Positions 53,758 through 61,946 of a stretch of DNA of 64,000 bases are shown here, in pieces. The notes below the pieces were generated by a model. The model was not told the origin of the DNA, did no database searches, and saw only the letters and a list, made by a program, of their open reading frames with translations. The position numbers and the translations under genes were made by a program. Position 1 is the first letter of the stretch. Every line of letters begins with the position of its first letter. Source of the stretch: Hymenobacter oligotrophus (GTDB lineage: Bacteria > Bacteroidota > Bacteroidia > Cytophagales > Hymenobacteraceae); NCBI RefSeq assembly GCF_003574965.1, contig NZ_CP032317.1, positions 2,852,001-2,916,000 of the forward strand, given 5' to 3'.

Positions 53758-55229
53758 CCTACCACCTTGATTTGCGAGCCGGCGTTGAGTTGCTCGTTTA
53801 GCTCCATGCCGTTGAGGATGGCCATTTCCTCGTGGCGCTTTTCGGGCACTTGCAGCGTGCGCAGGGCTTGTTGCAGGGTGCTGCGCAGTTGCAGGGTTTT
53901 CACGCGCACGCGCTCGGGCTGGCGGTTGATTTTGTCGGGGTCGGAGAGCTGGCGGAAGCCTTGCGCGGCGCTGCTGAACAACGGGTAATACGTGTTGAAA
54001 TCCTGCGGGCTGCTGGCGCCCAGCATCAGGTAGTTTTTATCGGTGTAGCGAATGAGGTAGAGCAGCGTGCGGGCCGAGGGTTGCGCCTGCTGCTGTTGCG
54101 GCGCGGCTTGCCCTTGCTGCTGCTGCGGCACTTGGTCGGCTACCACGGCCAAGGCGGGCAGGCCGTTCACGGTGGTGTTTTTCGACTCGGCTACTTGCAG
54201 TTGGTACTGCTGCACCAGTTGCTGCGCGGCGGCCTCGAGGGTTTGGCCCGGCACCAACGTAAACAGCAGCAGGGCTTTGCCGCCTTGGGGCGCCATTTGC
54301 ACTTGCTGCGGGGTGTTTTGCACCTGCCAGCCCTGCGGCACCGGAAACTGAAACCGTAGCTCGGGGTGGTAAAACACGCTGTTCTCCACAAAGCCTTGCT
54401 TGGGGTCGTCGCCGTACACAATGCCGTCAATCAGGCGCAGGTACGACTCGCGGTTTACCTTGGGGTTGCTGAGGCCGGCTTTTTGCATCCACTCGGTGGC
54501 CAGCTGATTTACCGTCACGAACCGGTCGCCGGGGTTGGGGTGCGTCGAGAGGAAATCGGGCAGGGCCTCGCCGCCGCTTTTGGCTTGCTCGCGCTGCAGC
54601 GTCTGGAAGAAACCGGCCATCTGGTGGGCGTCGTAGCCGATCTTGGTGGAGTACTCCACGCCCAGCTGGTCGGCCTCGCGCTCGTCGTCGCGGCCGAATT
54701 TCAGAAACAACAAGCCCAAACCCTGCTGCGCCTGCTCGGCATACTGGCCAAAGCGCGGCGAGGCAATCATGGCACCTAGGAGGCCTACTTGCGCCAGGGT
54801 AGCCTTGGTTTGCTGCTGCGCCGAGTGCCGCGCCGTTACGTGGCCGATTTCGTGGCCGAGCACGCCGGCAAACTGCGCTTCGTTGTTGAAATGCGCCATG
54901 ATGCCGCGCGTGAGGTACACGTAGCCGCCCGGTATGGCAAAGGCGTTGAGCACCGGCGAATCAACGACCTTAAACTCGTAGGGCAAATTGGGCCGATGCG
55001 ATACGGCCGCCATTTGCTTGCCGCGCTCCTGCACAAAGCGTTGCAGCTCGGCGTTTTCGTAAAGGCCATATTGGGCCACAATCTGCGGATCGGCTTCCTT
55101 GCCTAAGGCTACCTCCTGCCCCTCCGACACCAAGCTTACCTCGCGCTTGCCGCTGACGGGGTTGGTGGAACAGCCGTTGAGCAGCAGCAACAAACCGGCA
55201 CCTAGGCCGGTGGCATAACGCGTTTTCAT
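53751..55229 (-). CDS. M48 family metallopeptidase lipoprotein (BepA-like)
   Basis: A 492-aa protein. MKTRYATGLGAGLLLLLNGC is a lipoprotein signal (lipobox LNGC). The M48 catalytic domain has FAIPGGYVYLTRGIM, the zinc motif GVLGHEIGHVTARHSA and the third ligand in READQLGVEYS. The C-terminal half (RFQFPVPQGWQVQNTPQQVQ, then repeats of LLYLIRYTDKNYLMLG) is an additional alpha/beta domain, with Gln-rich segments around residue 375. It likely controls outer-membrane protein quality in the periplasm. Confidence 0.95.
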   Translation of the reverse strand: MKTRYATGLGAGLLLLLNGCSTNPVSGKREVSLVSEGQEVALGKEADPQIVAQYGLYENAELQRFVQERGKQMAAVSHRPNLPYEFKVVDSPVLNAFAIPGGYVYLTRGIMAHFNNEAQFAGVLGHEIGHVTARHSAQQQTKATLAQVGLLGAMIASPRFGQYAEQAQQGLGLLFLKFGRDDEREADQLGVEYSTKIGYDAHQMAGFFQTLQREQAKSGGEALPDFLSTHPNPGDRFVTVNQLATEWMQKAGLSNPKVNRESYLRLIDGIVYGDDPKQGFVENSVFYHPELRFQFPVPQGWQVQNTPQQVQMAPQGGKALLLFTLVPGQTLEAAAQQLVQQYQLQVAESKNTTVNGLPALAVVADQVPQQQQGQAAPQQQQAQPSARTLLYLIRYTDKNYLMLGASSPQDFNTYYPLFSSAAQGFRQLSDPDKINRQPERVRVKTLQLRSTLQQALRTLQVPEKRHEEMAILNGMELNEQLNAGSQIKVVGY

Positions 55230-55607
55230 GGGGGCAAGGTAGGAGGCGAAAGGAACAGGAATACCCGCGCTCGGTGCGGCCAGTGGGCACCTAGGGCCCT
55301 GCGCTGCCGGCGAGGTTATTGCCCTTGCAACGCGGCATCGGCCGATAGGTTGCGCCTGGCGTCCAAGCCCCGGTAAGTGGCCCGCTGGGCTCCCAAGCTC
55401 GACATTAGGCCAAGAAACCGTACTATTGTTTTTTACACCTGGGTTGCTACGGCGTACGTAGTGCCCTTGGTTCGCTGCTCCTTCTTACCCTATGCGGGGT
55501 TAGCCCCTGCGCAGGCCACCTACTTGCATCCAGCGCACGTCTGGGCCTTGCTACCGGCGCGGCCCGCCCGTTTATCCTTATCCTCACCCCCCGACGACGA
55601 CACTGCC
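55230..55607. other. Intergenic region between the M48 gene and next gene
   Basis: No gene is seen. It contains one CCTAGG (55288) and the T-rich ATTGTTTTTTACACC near 55425, which may be part of a promoter for the exported protein at 55608. Divergent transcription starts from here. Confidence 0.4.
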
Positions 55608-56018
55608 ATGGATCAACGTGTTACCCTGCTGCTCGGCTTTGGGCTGCTGCTTGCGCCGCTGTTTGGCCAGGCCCAAACCACCGCTAAGCCTGCTAGTACC
55701 CAAGCCCTGCTGCCCTGCGACACCCTGCTGGGCCGCGTTACTAACCTCTACGACGCGCCGCTTACCGGCGCCACCGTAATGCTGAAGGGCACCACCAACG
55801 CCTTCAGCACCAACTCCGAGGGCCGGTTTATACTTACGTCCAAAACAGCCATTGCGCGTGGGGCGTTGCTGCAAATCAGCGCTGCTGGCTACACCAGCGT
55901 GGAGCAGCCCCTCGTTAGCTGCGCCCCCTTGGATGTATCGTTGGAGCTGCTGCCCGGCACGCGGCTGCGCGCGGATGGGCGCATCAAGAAAACCACCAAA
56001 ACCGGCAAAATCCGGTAA
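55608..56018 (+). CDS. Exported carboxypeptidase-regulatory-like single-domain protein (copy 1)
   Basis: A 136-aa protein. MDQRVTLLLGFGLLLAPLFG then QAQ is the signal peptide. The mature protein is one carboxypeptidase-regulatory-like beta sandwich: LLGRVTNLYDAPLTGATVML, NAFSTNSEGRFILTSKTAIA, LLQISAAGYTSVEQPLV, with cysteines just before (LPCDTLLG) and after (VSCAPLDVSLEL) the domain. A basic tail (RIKKTTKTGKIR) ends it. The 78 codons upstream of this ATG in the same frame are unlike a signal. It is paralogous to the next gene. Confidence 0.8.
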   Translation: MDQRVTLLLGFGLLLAPLFGQAQTTAKPASTQALLPCDTLLGRVTNLYDAPLTGATVMLKGTTNAFSTNSEGRFILTSKTAIARGALLQISAAGYTSVEQPLVSCAPLDVSLELLPGTRLRADGRIKKTTKTGKIR

Positions 56019-56164
56019 GGGCCGGCGTAGGTAGCAAGCAGCGTTAGTCGCGGGCCAAACCGCATTAAGCCTAAGGCAGGGCCCAACGGGGCAGGGCAAG
56101 CTCAACTATTTTCGGAGGGGTACGTAGTAGGCGCATCTGTATGCTTACTAACTCCGCATCACCG

Positions 56165-56626
56165 ATGAGCCGATTGTTACCCCTTGCCTGCTTTGCTGCC
56201 CTGCTGACGTTGCCGCTTGCCGCCACCGCCCAACAAACCGCGGCGGGTCCGCAAGCCTCGGCTAAAACCCTTGTTGCCAAAGATGCGCCCACCGCTGACG
56301 GTGGAAGCAACACCCTAGAGTGTGGCAAGGTGCAAGGGCAGGTACTCAACACCTACGGTCAGCCGCTGATTGGTGCTACCGTAACGCTGGCCGGCAGCAA
56401 ACGCCCGTACATTACCGATGGCGAAGGCCGCTACCAAATAGCCGAACCCGTGTACCGCGGCCAACAACTGCGCATTGAGGCGGCCGGTTACATCAGCCGC
56501 TACTACGAGCTGCACACCTGCGAAGCCCCCGTGGTGGGCCTGGAGCTAGCCGAAGGCACCAAAGTGAAACGCAGCGGCAAGCGCGCCGGCCAAATTGTTC
56601 GCTCGGGCCAAGCTTACCGCCAGTAA
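56165..56626 (+). CDS. Exported carboxypeptidase-regulatory-like single-domain protein (copy 2)
   Basis: A 153-aa protein. MSRLLPLACFAALLTLPLAA then TAQ is the signal peptide; an ATG 8 codons earlier is possible. The domain reads VQGQVLNTYGQPLIGATVTL, RPYITDGEGRYQIAEPVYRG and LRIEAAGYISRYYELHTCEA, with the same flanking cysteines (LECGKVQG and HTCEAP) and the same ending (GLELAEGTKVKRSGK) as the preceding gene. The two are tandem paralogues. Stand-alone copies of this domain, usually found at the N-terminus of TonB-dependent receptors, may be small envelope binding proteins. Confidence 0.8.
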   Translation: MSRLLPLACFAALLTLPLAATAQQTAAGPQASAKTLVAKDAPTADGGSNTLECGKVQGQVLNTYGQPLIGATVTLAGSKRPYITDGEGRYQIAEPVYRGQQLRIEAAGYISRYYELHTCEAPVVGLELAEGTKVKRSGKRAGQIVRSGQAYRQ

Positions 56627-56753
56627 CTCGTTTTTCCTCTACGCTGCCTATTGCCACTGCGGCGTACTTACCGAACTACCGGTGGGTGCGCCGCGGCTTT
56701 TTTTAGGCGCCTGCCTAGGTGCCCGGCCCCAGCAACGTGCTGCCGACCTAGGG

Positions 56754-57203
56754 TTAGCCTTGCACCAACGCGGCACCGGCCAGTTGCAGCGCCCGGCAGT
56801 GGGCCAGCCATTGCATCGCGCCTTGCTCTTCAATAAAGCGCCTAATCTGGTAGGGCCGCCCGTCGAAATAGCTAAGCGAAGGCAAATCGGCGTCGGTTTC
56901 CAGGTCTTGCAAATGAGTGGGCGTAAATAAATACCCTAGGTAGGTTTGCCCGCCCAGCCGCGGCTCCAACTGCGGAAAAAACACCTCCATCATCCAACGC
57001 GAGTCGTTGCTGTGCGCGTGTGTGCGGCGGCGGCCATCAACCAGCCAAAAGCGACACTGCAGCTCGGCAGCGGCCTCCAGCATGGCTAGGTAGCCCGTTT
57101 GCAACTCCTCCGTGGTAAGCGGCTGTAGCCAACGACCCACCAGCACCCCCAACTCGGGCCGGTATACGAGTTGCAGGAAGTGTGGGGAAGGCAGGGTGCG
57201 CAT
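56754..57203 (-). CDS. STAS/SEC14-like small protein
   Basis: A 149-aa protein beginning MRTLPSPHFLQLVYRPELGV. Strand–helix alternation (LVGRWLQPLTTEELQTGYLA, MLEAAAELQCRFWLVDGRRR, RWMMEVFFPQLEPRLGGQTY, LGYLFTPTHLQDLE) and the buried VDGRR turn resemble STAS-fold proteins and the protein encoded at 48464–48886. A longer frame upstream adds 39 residues without similarity. No function known. It is followed on the left by no clear terminator. Confidence 0.65.
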   Translation of the reverse strand: MRTLPSPHFLQLVYRPELGVLVGRWLQPLTTEELQTGYLAMLEAAAELQCRFWLVDGRRRTHAHSNDSRWMMEVFFPQLEPRLGGQTYLGYLFTPTHLQDLETDADLPSLSYFDGRPYQIRRFIEEQGAMQWLAHCRALQLAGAALVQG

Positions 57204-57320
57204 AGCGGAGTTTAACAGAAAGGCATCGAAGGTACGCCTTCCGGACCGGCTACGCGGATTGCAGGCTATAGGTTTACCCCTCGCCACAGCAGCCTCCTTT
57301 GCGCCACTGCTGATATGCAA

Positions 57321-57352
57321 CCGCCCCGGCCAATACGAATCGGCCGGGGCGG
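57321..57352 (-). terminator. Hairpin downstream of ettA
   Basis: CCGCCCCGGCC and GGCCGGGGCGG form an 11-bp stem. It lies 23 bases beyond the ettA stop. The T-tract is weak, so termination is probable rather than certain. Confidence 0.65.
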
Positions 57353-57374
57353 TTTGGCTTACCTAGAGCAGGTA

Positions 57375-59042
57375 CTAGTTGAGGCTACGGTACCGCACGC
57401 GCTTCGGCTCTACATCACCTAGGCGCTTCTTCTTGGCTTCCTCGTAGTCGGAGAAGTTGCCCTCGAACCACACCACTTCCGAGTTGCCTTCAAAGGCCAG
57501 GATGTGCGTGGCCAAACGGTCGAGGAACCACCGGTCGTGGCTGATGATAACGGCGCAACCGGCGAAGTTCTCCAGCGCGTCTTCCAGGGCGCGAATGGCA
57601 TTCACGTCGAGGTCGTTGGTCGGTTCGTCGAGCAGGATGAGGTTGGCGCCTTGCTTAAGCGTCGTGGCTAGGTGCACGCGGTTCCGCTCGCCGCCCGATA
57701 GGTTGCCTACTTTCTTCTCCTGGTCGCCGCCGCGGAAGTTGAAGTTGCTCACGTAAGCGCGCGAGTTCACCTGGCGGCCGGCCAGCAGCATGGTTTCGGT
57801 ACCGCCCGAAATCGTCTCGAATACCGATTTGTTTGGTTCGAGGTTTTCGTGCTGCTGATCTACGTAGGCCACTTTCACCGTAGGGCCTACCTCGAAGGTA
57901 CCCGCGTCGGGCTTCACCTGGTCGGTGATGAGGCGGAACAGCGTGGTTTTGCCGGCGCCGTTCGGGCCGATGATGCCCACAATGCCGCCCTGCGGCAGCG
58001 AGAACGACAGGTTCTCGAACAGCAGCTTGTCGCCGAAAGCTTTGCTGATGCCTTGTGCCTCGATAACCTGCGCACCTAGGCGGGGCCCGTCGGGGATAAA
58101 CAGTTCCAGCTTCTGCTCCTTCTCGCGCGAGTCCTCGGAGGCCATTTTGTCGTAGCTAGCGAGGCGGGCCTTGCTCTTGGCCTGGCGGGCCTTGGGAGCC
58201 ATGCGTACCCACTCCAGCTCGCGCTGCAGCGTTTTCTGGCGCTTGCTCTCGGTTTTCTCTTCCTGGGCCAGGCGCGAAGCCTTTTGCTCGAGCCACGACG
58301 AGTAGTTGCCCTTCCAAGGAATACCTTCGCCGCGGTCCAGCTCCAGGATCCAGCCGGCTACGTTGTCGAGGAAGTACCGGTCGTGGGTTACGGCAATTAC
58401 GGTACCCTTGTACTGCTGCAGGTGCTGCTCCAGCCACAACACTGATTCGGCATCGAGGTGGTTGGTCGGTTCGTCGAGCAGCAGCACGTCGGGCTCTTGC
58501 AGCAGCAGACGGCACAAAGCTACACGGCGTTTCTCACCACCCGAAAGGTTGCCGACAACGGCGTCTTCGGGCGGAGTGCGCAGGGCATCCATGGCGCGCT
58601 CCAGCTTGTTGTCGAGGTTCCAGGCGTCGAGCTGGTCGAGGCGCTCCTGCACTTTGCCCTGGCGCTCCAGCAGCTTGTCGAAGTCGGGGTCTTCGCCGCC
58701 AAAGGCCTCGTTGATCTCCTCAAATTCCTTGAGCAGGGCCACCGTTTCGGCCACGCCTTCTTCGATTACCTCGCGCACGGTTTTGCTGGCATCGAGCTGG
58801 GGCTCCTGCTCGAGGTAGCCCACCGAGTAGCCCGGCGACCACACCACCTCGCCCTGGTATTGCTTGTCAACCCCGGCAATAATTTTCAGCAGCGACGACT
58901 TACCCGAGCCGTTGAGGCCGAGCACGCCGATTTTGGCGCCGTAGAAAAACGAGAGGTAGATGTTTTTGAGAACCTGTTTTTGGGGCGGGAACACCTTGTT
59001 CACGCCAGCCATCGAGAAAATAATGGTGGGCTGGTCGCTCAT
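57375..59042 (-). CDS. ettA: Energy-dependent translational throttle protein EttA (ABC-F)
   Basis: A 555-aa ABC-F ATPase that binds the ribosomal E site and gates translation according to energy state. Two ATPase domains: Walker A GLNGSGKSS and GPNGAGKTT, ABC signatures NLSGGEKRRV and NLSGGERNRVH, Walker B VLLLDEPTNHLD and LILLDEPTNDLD. The linker includes the EttA-type arm region (AQEEKTESKRQKTLQRELEW). The start at MSDQPTIIFSMAGV is the family start; the longer frame adds 23 unrelated residues. No membrane domains, as expected. Ends in a hairpin. Confidence 0.96.
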   Translation of the reverse strand: MSDQPTIIFSMAGVNKVFPPQKQVLKNIYLSFFYGAKIGVLGLNGSGKSSLLKIIAGVDKQYQGEVVWSPGYSVGYLEQEPQLDASKTVREVIEEGVAETVALLKEFEEINEAFGGEDPDFDKLLERQGKVQERLDQLDAWNLDNKLERAMDALRTPPEDAVVGNLSGGEKRRVALCRLLLQEPDVLLLDEPTNHLDAESVLWLEQHLQQYKGTVIAVTHDRYFLDNVAGWILELDRGEGIPWKGNYSSWLEQKASRLAQEEKTESKRQKTLQRELEWVRMAPKARQAKSKARLASYDKMASEDSREKEQKLELFIPDGPRLGAQVIEAQGISKAFGDKLLFENLSFSLPQGGIVGIIGPNGAGKTTLFRLITDQVKPDAGTFEVGPTVKVAYVDQQHENLEPNKSVFETISGGTETMLLAGRQVNSRAYVSNFNFRGGDQEKKVGNLSGGERNRVHLATTLKQGANLILLDEPTNDLDVNAIRALEDALENFAGCAVIISHDRWFLDRLATHILAFEGNSEVVWFEGNFSDYEEAKKKRLGDVEPKRVRYRSLN

Positions 59043-59454
59043 GCGGTAGGTTGATGATGAGTACGATGTAAAAGAAAACTTCCGCTTCCAATAAAAGAGG
59101 CGATGCCGCAACGTAGCCGCGGCGGCGGTAGAGCCGTTGCCAACCTAAGTCAACCGCATCAGCAGGCCGATGCGTGCCTTCTTTCTAATAAGCAGGGCTG
59201 TTTGCAAAGCTAAGCCGCGCTCGGCACAGAAACACACCGCGTAAGGCTTGCATTGTAAGCGTTCTTAGGTGCAACTTCCGGCTGCGTACGCTGGCTTGGC
59301 ATTAGGCGCCGAGGTTGGCAGCGCTGTCCACTTTACTCTGCCCAACGTACCTCGTCTTTTATCGTACCGCCAAGTAGCTACGAATCCCGTAAACTTGTGC
59401 GTTTATCGCTTCCCGCCACCCACCACTCCGCTCCTGTTTAGGACGTTTATCCTT
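59043..59454. other. Divergent intergenic region, ettA/DUF349
   Basis: No gene is supported in 412 bases. A minus-strand TAGCTTTG (59205–59212) fits the -7 consensus for ettA, with an imperfectly spaced TTT upstream. On the plus strand TAAACTTG near 59391 is a weak -7 candidate for the DUF349 gene. Confidence 0.45.
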
Positions 59455-60759
59455 ATGGAACAGCAAGAGCAGCTGCTCAATCAGGCTCGCCAGTTTGGCT
59501 ACATCGAGGGCGACCAGGTATGGCTCCGCCCGTTCATGGACCTGCCCGCCCGGCAGGTTGGCCAGGTAAAAGACACCGAAGACGCAGCCCTGCTGTACTT
59601 CGCCCAACGTTTCGAGGGCTTCCGCGGCAAAGTAGACGACCTGCTTGGCCGCATCGAAGAATCCGAGAACAAGGGCTCCTTCCTGATGAAGGCGTTGCAC
59701 CTCAAAGAGCAAATTGCCTCGTACGACGCCCTAGGTGACTTTACCGAGTTGCACCGCCGCCTCACCGAGGCCGAGGAGCACATCCGGACGCTGGTGGCCC
59801 GCAACCGCGAAAAGAACCTGGCCACCAAGGTGAAGCTCATTGAAGAGGCCGAATCGTTGCGCGACACCATCGACTGGCAGGCCGGCGGCGAAAAGCTGAA
59901 GGAGCTGCGCCAGGCCTGGATCAAGACGGGCCCGGTAAGCAAGGAGCTAACCGACGAGATGGAAACGCGCTTTCAGGCCGCCATCGAAGACTTCTACGTG
60001 CGCAAAAAGGCGTTCCAGGCCGATAAAAAGGCCATGACGAACCGCGCGTTCGAGAAGTACAAGTCGCTCATCCATAAATCGGAAGCGCTGCAGAATTCCG
60101 ACGACTGGGAAGGCACTACCGCTCAGCTAAAGCAGCTGCAGCAAGAGTGGAAAGAGGTGGGCGGCTCGCTGCCGCGCAAAACTGCCAACGACCTCTGGAC
60201 GCGCTTCCGCGCTGCGCACAACCGCTTTTTCGACCGCCTGAAGGAGCACATCAGCTCGAAGCGCTCGGAGGCCAAGGACCAGTACATGGACGACAACCTC
60301 GGCCGCAAGCGCGCCCTGGTAGCCGAGGCCGAAGCCCTGCTGAACCAGCCTATGCACGAGGCCGTGGCCCGCGCCAAGGAGCTGCAAGCCGCCTGGAAAA
60401 AGGTGGGACCCGTGCGCGGCCCCGAGTCGGACCAGGTGTGGGAGCAGTTTTTGGCTGCCTGCGACAAAGTGTTCGAACTCAGCTCGCTCGAGCACTACAT
60501 CCGGAAGCGCCAACCGCAGGAAGGCCCCAAACCCAGCGGACAGGAACAATATTCGCAGCGCGTTGCAGCGTTGCGCGAGTTCATTAAGTACGACCGCCAA
60601 GAGCAGGACGTGCTGCAGGAAAACCTAGGCAAGCTGAACGACTCGCCGGGCAATGACGCATTCCGCACGATGCTACAAAGCAAAATCAGGGCGTTCGAGC
60701 GCAAAATCCGCACGAAAAACGAACTGATCGAGCTGCTTCGTCAGCGTTACGCCGAATAA
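59455..60759 (+). CDS. DUF349 domain coiled-coil protein
   Basis: A 434-aa, highly charged, almost wholly helical protein. It contains about four DUF349 repeats of roughly 75 residues marked by W…G motifs (LKELRQAWIKTGPVSKELTD, LKQLQQEWKEVGGSLPRKTA, AKELQAAWKKVGPVRGPESD), each followed by a basic amphipathic helix. A coiled coil ends the protein (KIRAFERKIRTKNELIELLR). DUF349 proteins are cytoplasmic and of unknown function. The ATG at 59455 (MEQQEQLLNQARQFGYIEGD) is chosen over a longer non-homologous frame. Confidence 0.9.
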   Translation: MEQQEQLLNQARQFGYIEGDQVWLRPFMDLPARQVGQVKDTEDAALLYFAQRFEGFRGKVDDLLGRIEESENKGSFLMKALHLKEQIASYDALGDFTELHRRLTEAEEHIRTLVARNREKNLATKVKLIEEAESLRDTIDWQAGGEKLKELRQAWIKTGPVSKELTDEMETRFQAAIEDFYVRKKAFQADKKAMTNRAFEKYKSLIHKSEALQNSDDWEGTTAQLKQLQQEWKEVGGSLPRKTANDLWTRFRAAHNRFFDRLKEHISSKRSEAKDQYMDDNLGRKRALVAEAEALLNQPMHEAVARAKELQAAWKKVGPVRGPESDQVWEQFLAACDKVFELSSLEHYIRKRQPQEGPKPSGQEQYSQRVAALREFIKYDRQEQDVLQENLGKLNDSPGNDAFRTMLQSKIRAFERKIRTKNELIELLRQRYAE

Positions 60760-60893
60760 CCTAACATTTCCCCACGTTTTACGTTGTCCAATCGCCTGTC
60801 GACCTGACGCCTTGGCGTACTATATATCGGCGGCCGGATTTTTGCTAGCGGCGTACCGCTACTTTACCAAACCCATTTTACGCACAGCCTACT

Positions 60894-61115
60894 ATGTACT
60901 GGACCCTGGAACTCGCCTCGTATCTGGAAGATGCTCCCTGGCCCGCCACCAAGGACGAGCTCATCGATTACTCGATTCGTTCGGGCGCCCCGATGGAGGT
61001 AGTGGAAAACCTGCAGGCCCTCGAAGACGACGGCCAACCTTACGAGAGCATCGAAGAAGTATGGCCGGACTACCCGACCAAGGAAGACTTCATGTTCAAC
61101 GAGGACGAGTACTAG
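60894..61115 (+). CDS. DUF2795 family small acidic protein
   Basis: A 73-aa acidic protein: MYWTLELASYLEDAPWPATK, then ELIDYSIRSGAPMEVVENLQ and YESIEEVWPDYPTKEDFMF. L-x-YLEDAPWPA…ELI-Y-RxGAP…V..NLQ is the DUF2795 pattern, common in Bacteroidota, function unknown. A low-complexity inverted repeat starts at its stop codon. Confidence 0.92.
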   Translation: MYWTLELASYLEDAPWPATKDELIDYSIRSGAPMEVVENLQALEDDGQPYESIEEVWPDYPTKEDFMFNEDEY

Positions 61116-61225
61116 TTGGTACTGAGTATTGGGTATTGAGTAGTCAGACACTCCAATGGTCAGCGTAATGCGCTGGCAGGTTTCTTACTACTCATGTCTC
61201 ACTACTCACTACTTACTCAAAATCT
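61115..61225. repeat. Low-complexity inverted repeat overlapping the ABC ATPase start
   Basis: The left arm (61115–61150) GTTGGTACTGAGTATTGGGT then ATTGAGTAGTCAGAC. The right arm (about 61183–61215) TTACTACTCATGTCTCACTA then CTCACTACTTACTC. The arms are partly complementary. The start codon and first codons of the next gene (MSHYSLLT) lie in the right arm. Confidence 0.7.
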
Positions 61226-61946
61226 GGTTGCGGGGTACGAACGACGCGTTCTGCTCCGCAACCTTTTTTTATCGGTGCCCGAAGGGGCTTTTGTGGCTGT
61301 TGTAGGCCACAACGGTGCTGGCAAAACCACGCTGTTTCGGGTGCTTACGGGGCAGATGGCTTACACCGGCCAAGTGCAGCTGCACGGCCGCGACTTGCGG
61401 CACATTCGGCGCCCGGCCGCCGAGGGTGCGCTGGCTCATTTGCCACAACGCAACGCCATCAGCTTTCCGATAGAAGTTCGCGAGTTGGTGGTGATGGGCC
61501 GATTTCGGCAGCGCCGCGGCATGCTTGCCGGCTACACCACGCAGGACTACGCCCTAGCCGACGAAGCCTTGGAGCAAGTGGGCGCCACGCATTTGGCGCA
61601 CCAAAATTTTACGCTGCTTTCGGGCGGCGAGCAACAACTCGTGTGGCTGGCGCAGTTGCTGCTGCAAGATGCCCGGCTGTGGCTGCTCGACGAGCCCACG
61701 CAGCAGCTCGATGTGTATTACCGCCGGCGCGTGTTCAGCCTGCTGCAGCAATGGGTGCAAGAGCGCCACAAAACCATTCTGTGCATCACTCACGACCTCG
61801 ACCAATTGCCCAACCTGCCGGGCTACCTGCTCAACCTGTCGGCACCCGAGCCGCAGCTTGAGCCCCTTAACGAGGCCACCGTTGCCGCCGCCCGCGCGTG
61901 GCTGGAAAACGAGGCTAGCCTGCCCACGGCGCACAGCCGCACCTAG
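61194..61946 (+). CDS. ABC transporter ATP-binding protein (FecE/ZnuC-like)
   Basis: A 250-aa ATPase: Walker A VVGHNGAGKTT, Q-loop in AHLPQRNAISFP, signature LLSGGEQQLVWLAQ, Walker B ARLWLLDEPTQQLD, and switch His in CITHDLDQ. The family resembles metal/iron-siderophore importer ATPases. No permease or binding-protein gene adjoins it, so its partners lie elsewhere. The N-terminal residues come from the preceding repeat; the true family region begins near LTQNLVAGYERR. Its TAG stop (61944–61946) overlaps the stop of the convergent cyclase gene. Confidence 0.9.
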   Translation: MSHYSLLTQNLVAGYERRVLLRNLFLSVPEGAFVAVVGHNGAGKTTLFRVLTGQMAYTGQVQLHGRDLRHIRRPAAEGALAHLPQRNAISFPIEVRELVVMGRFRQRRGMLAGYTTQDYALADEALEQVGATHLAHQNFTLLSGGEQQLVWLAQLLLQDARLWLLDEPTQQLDVYYRRRVFSLLQQWVQERHKTILCITHDLDQLPNLPGYLLNLSAPEPQLEPLNEATVAAARAWLENEASLPTAHSRT

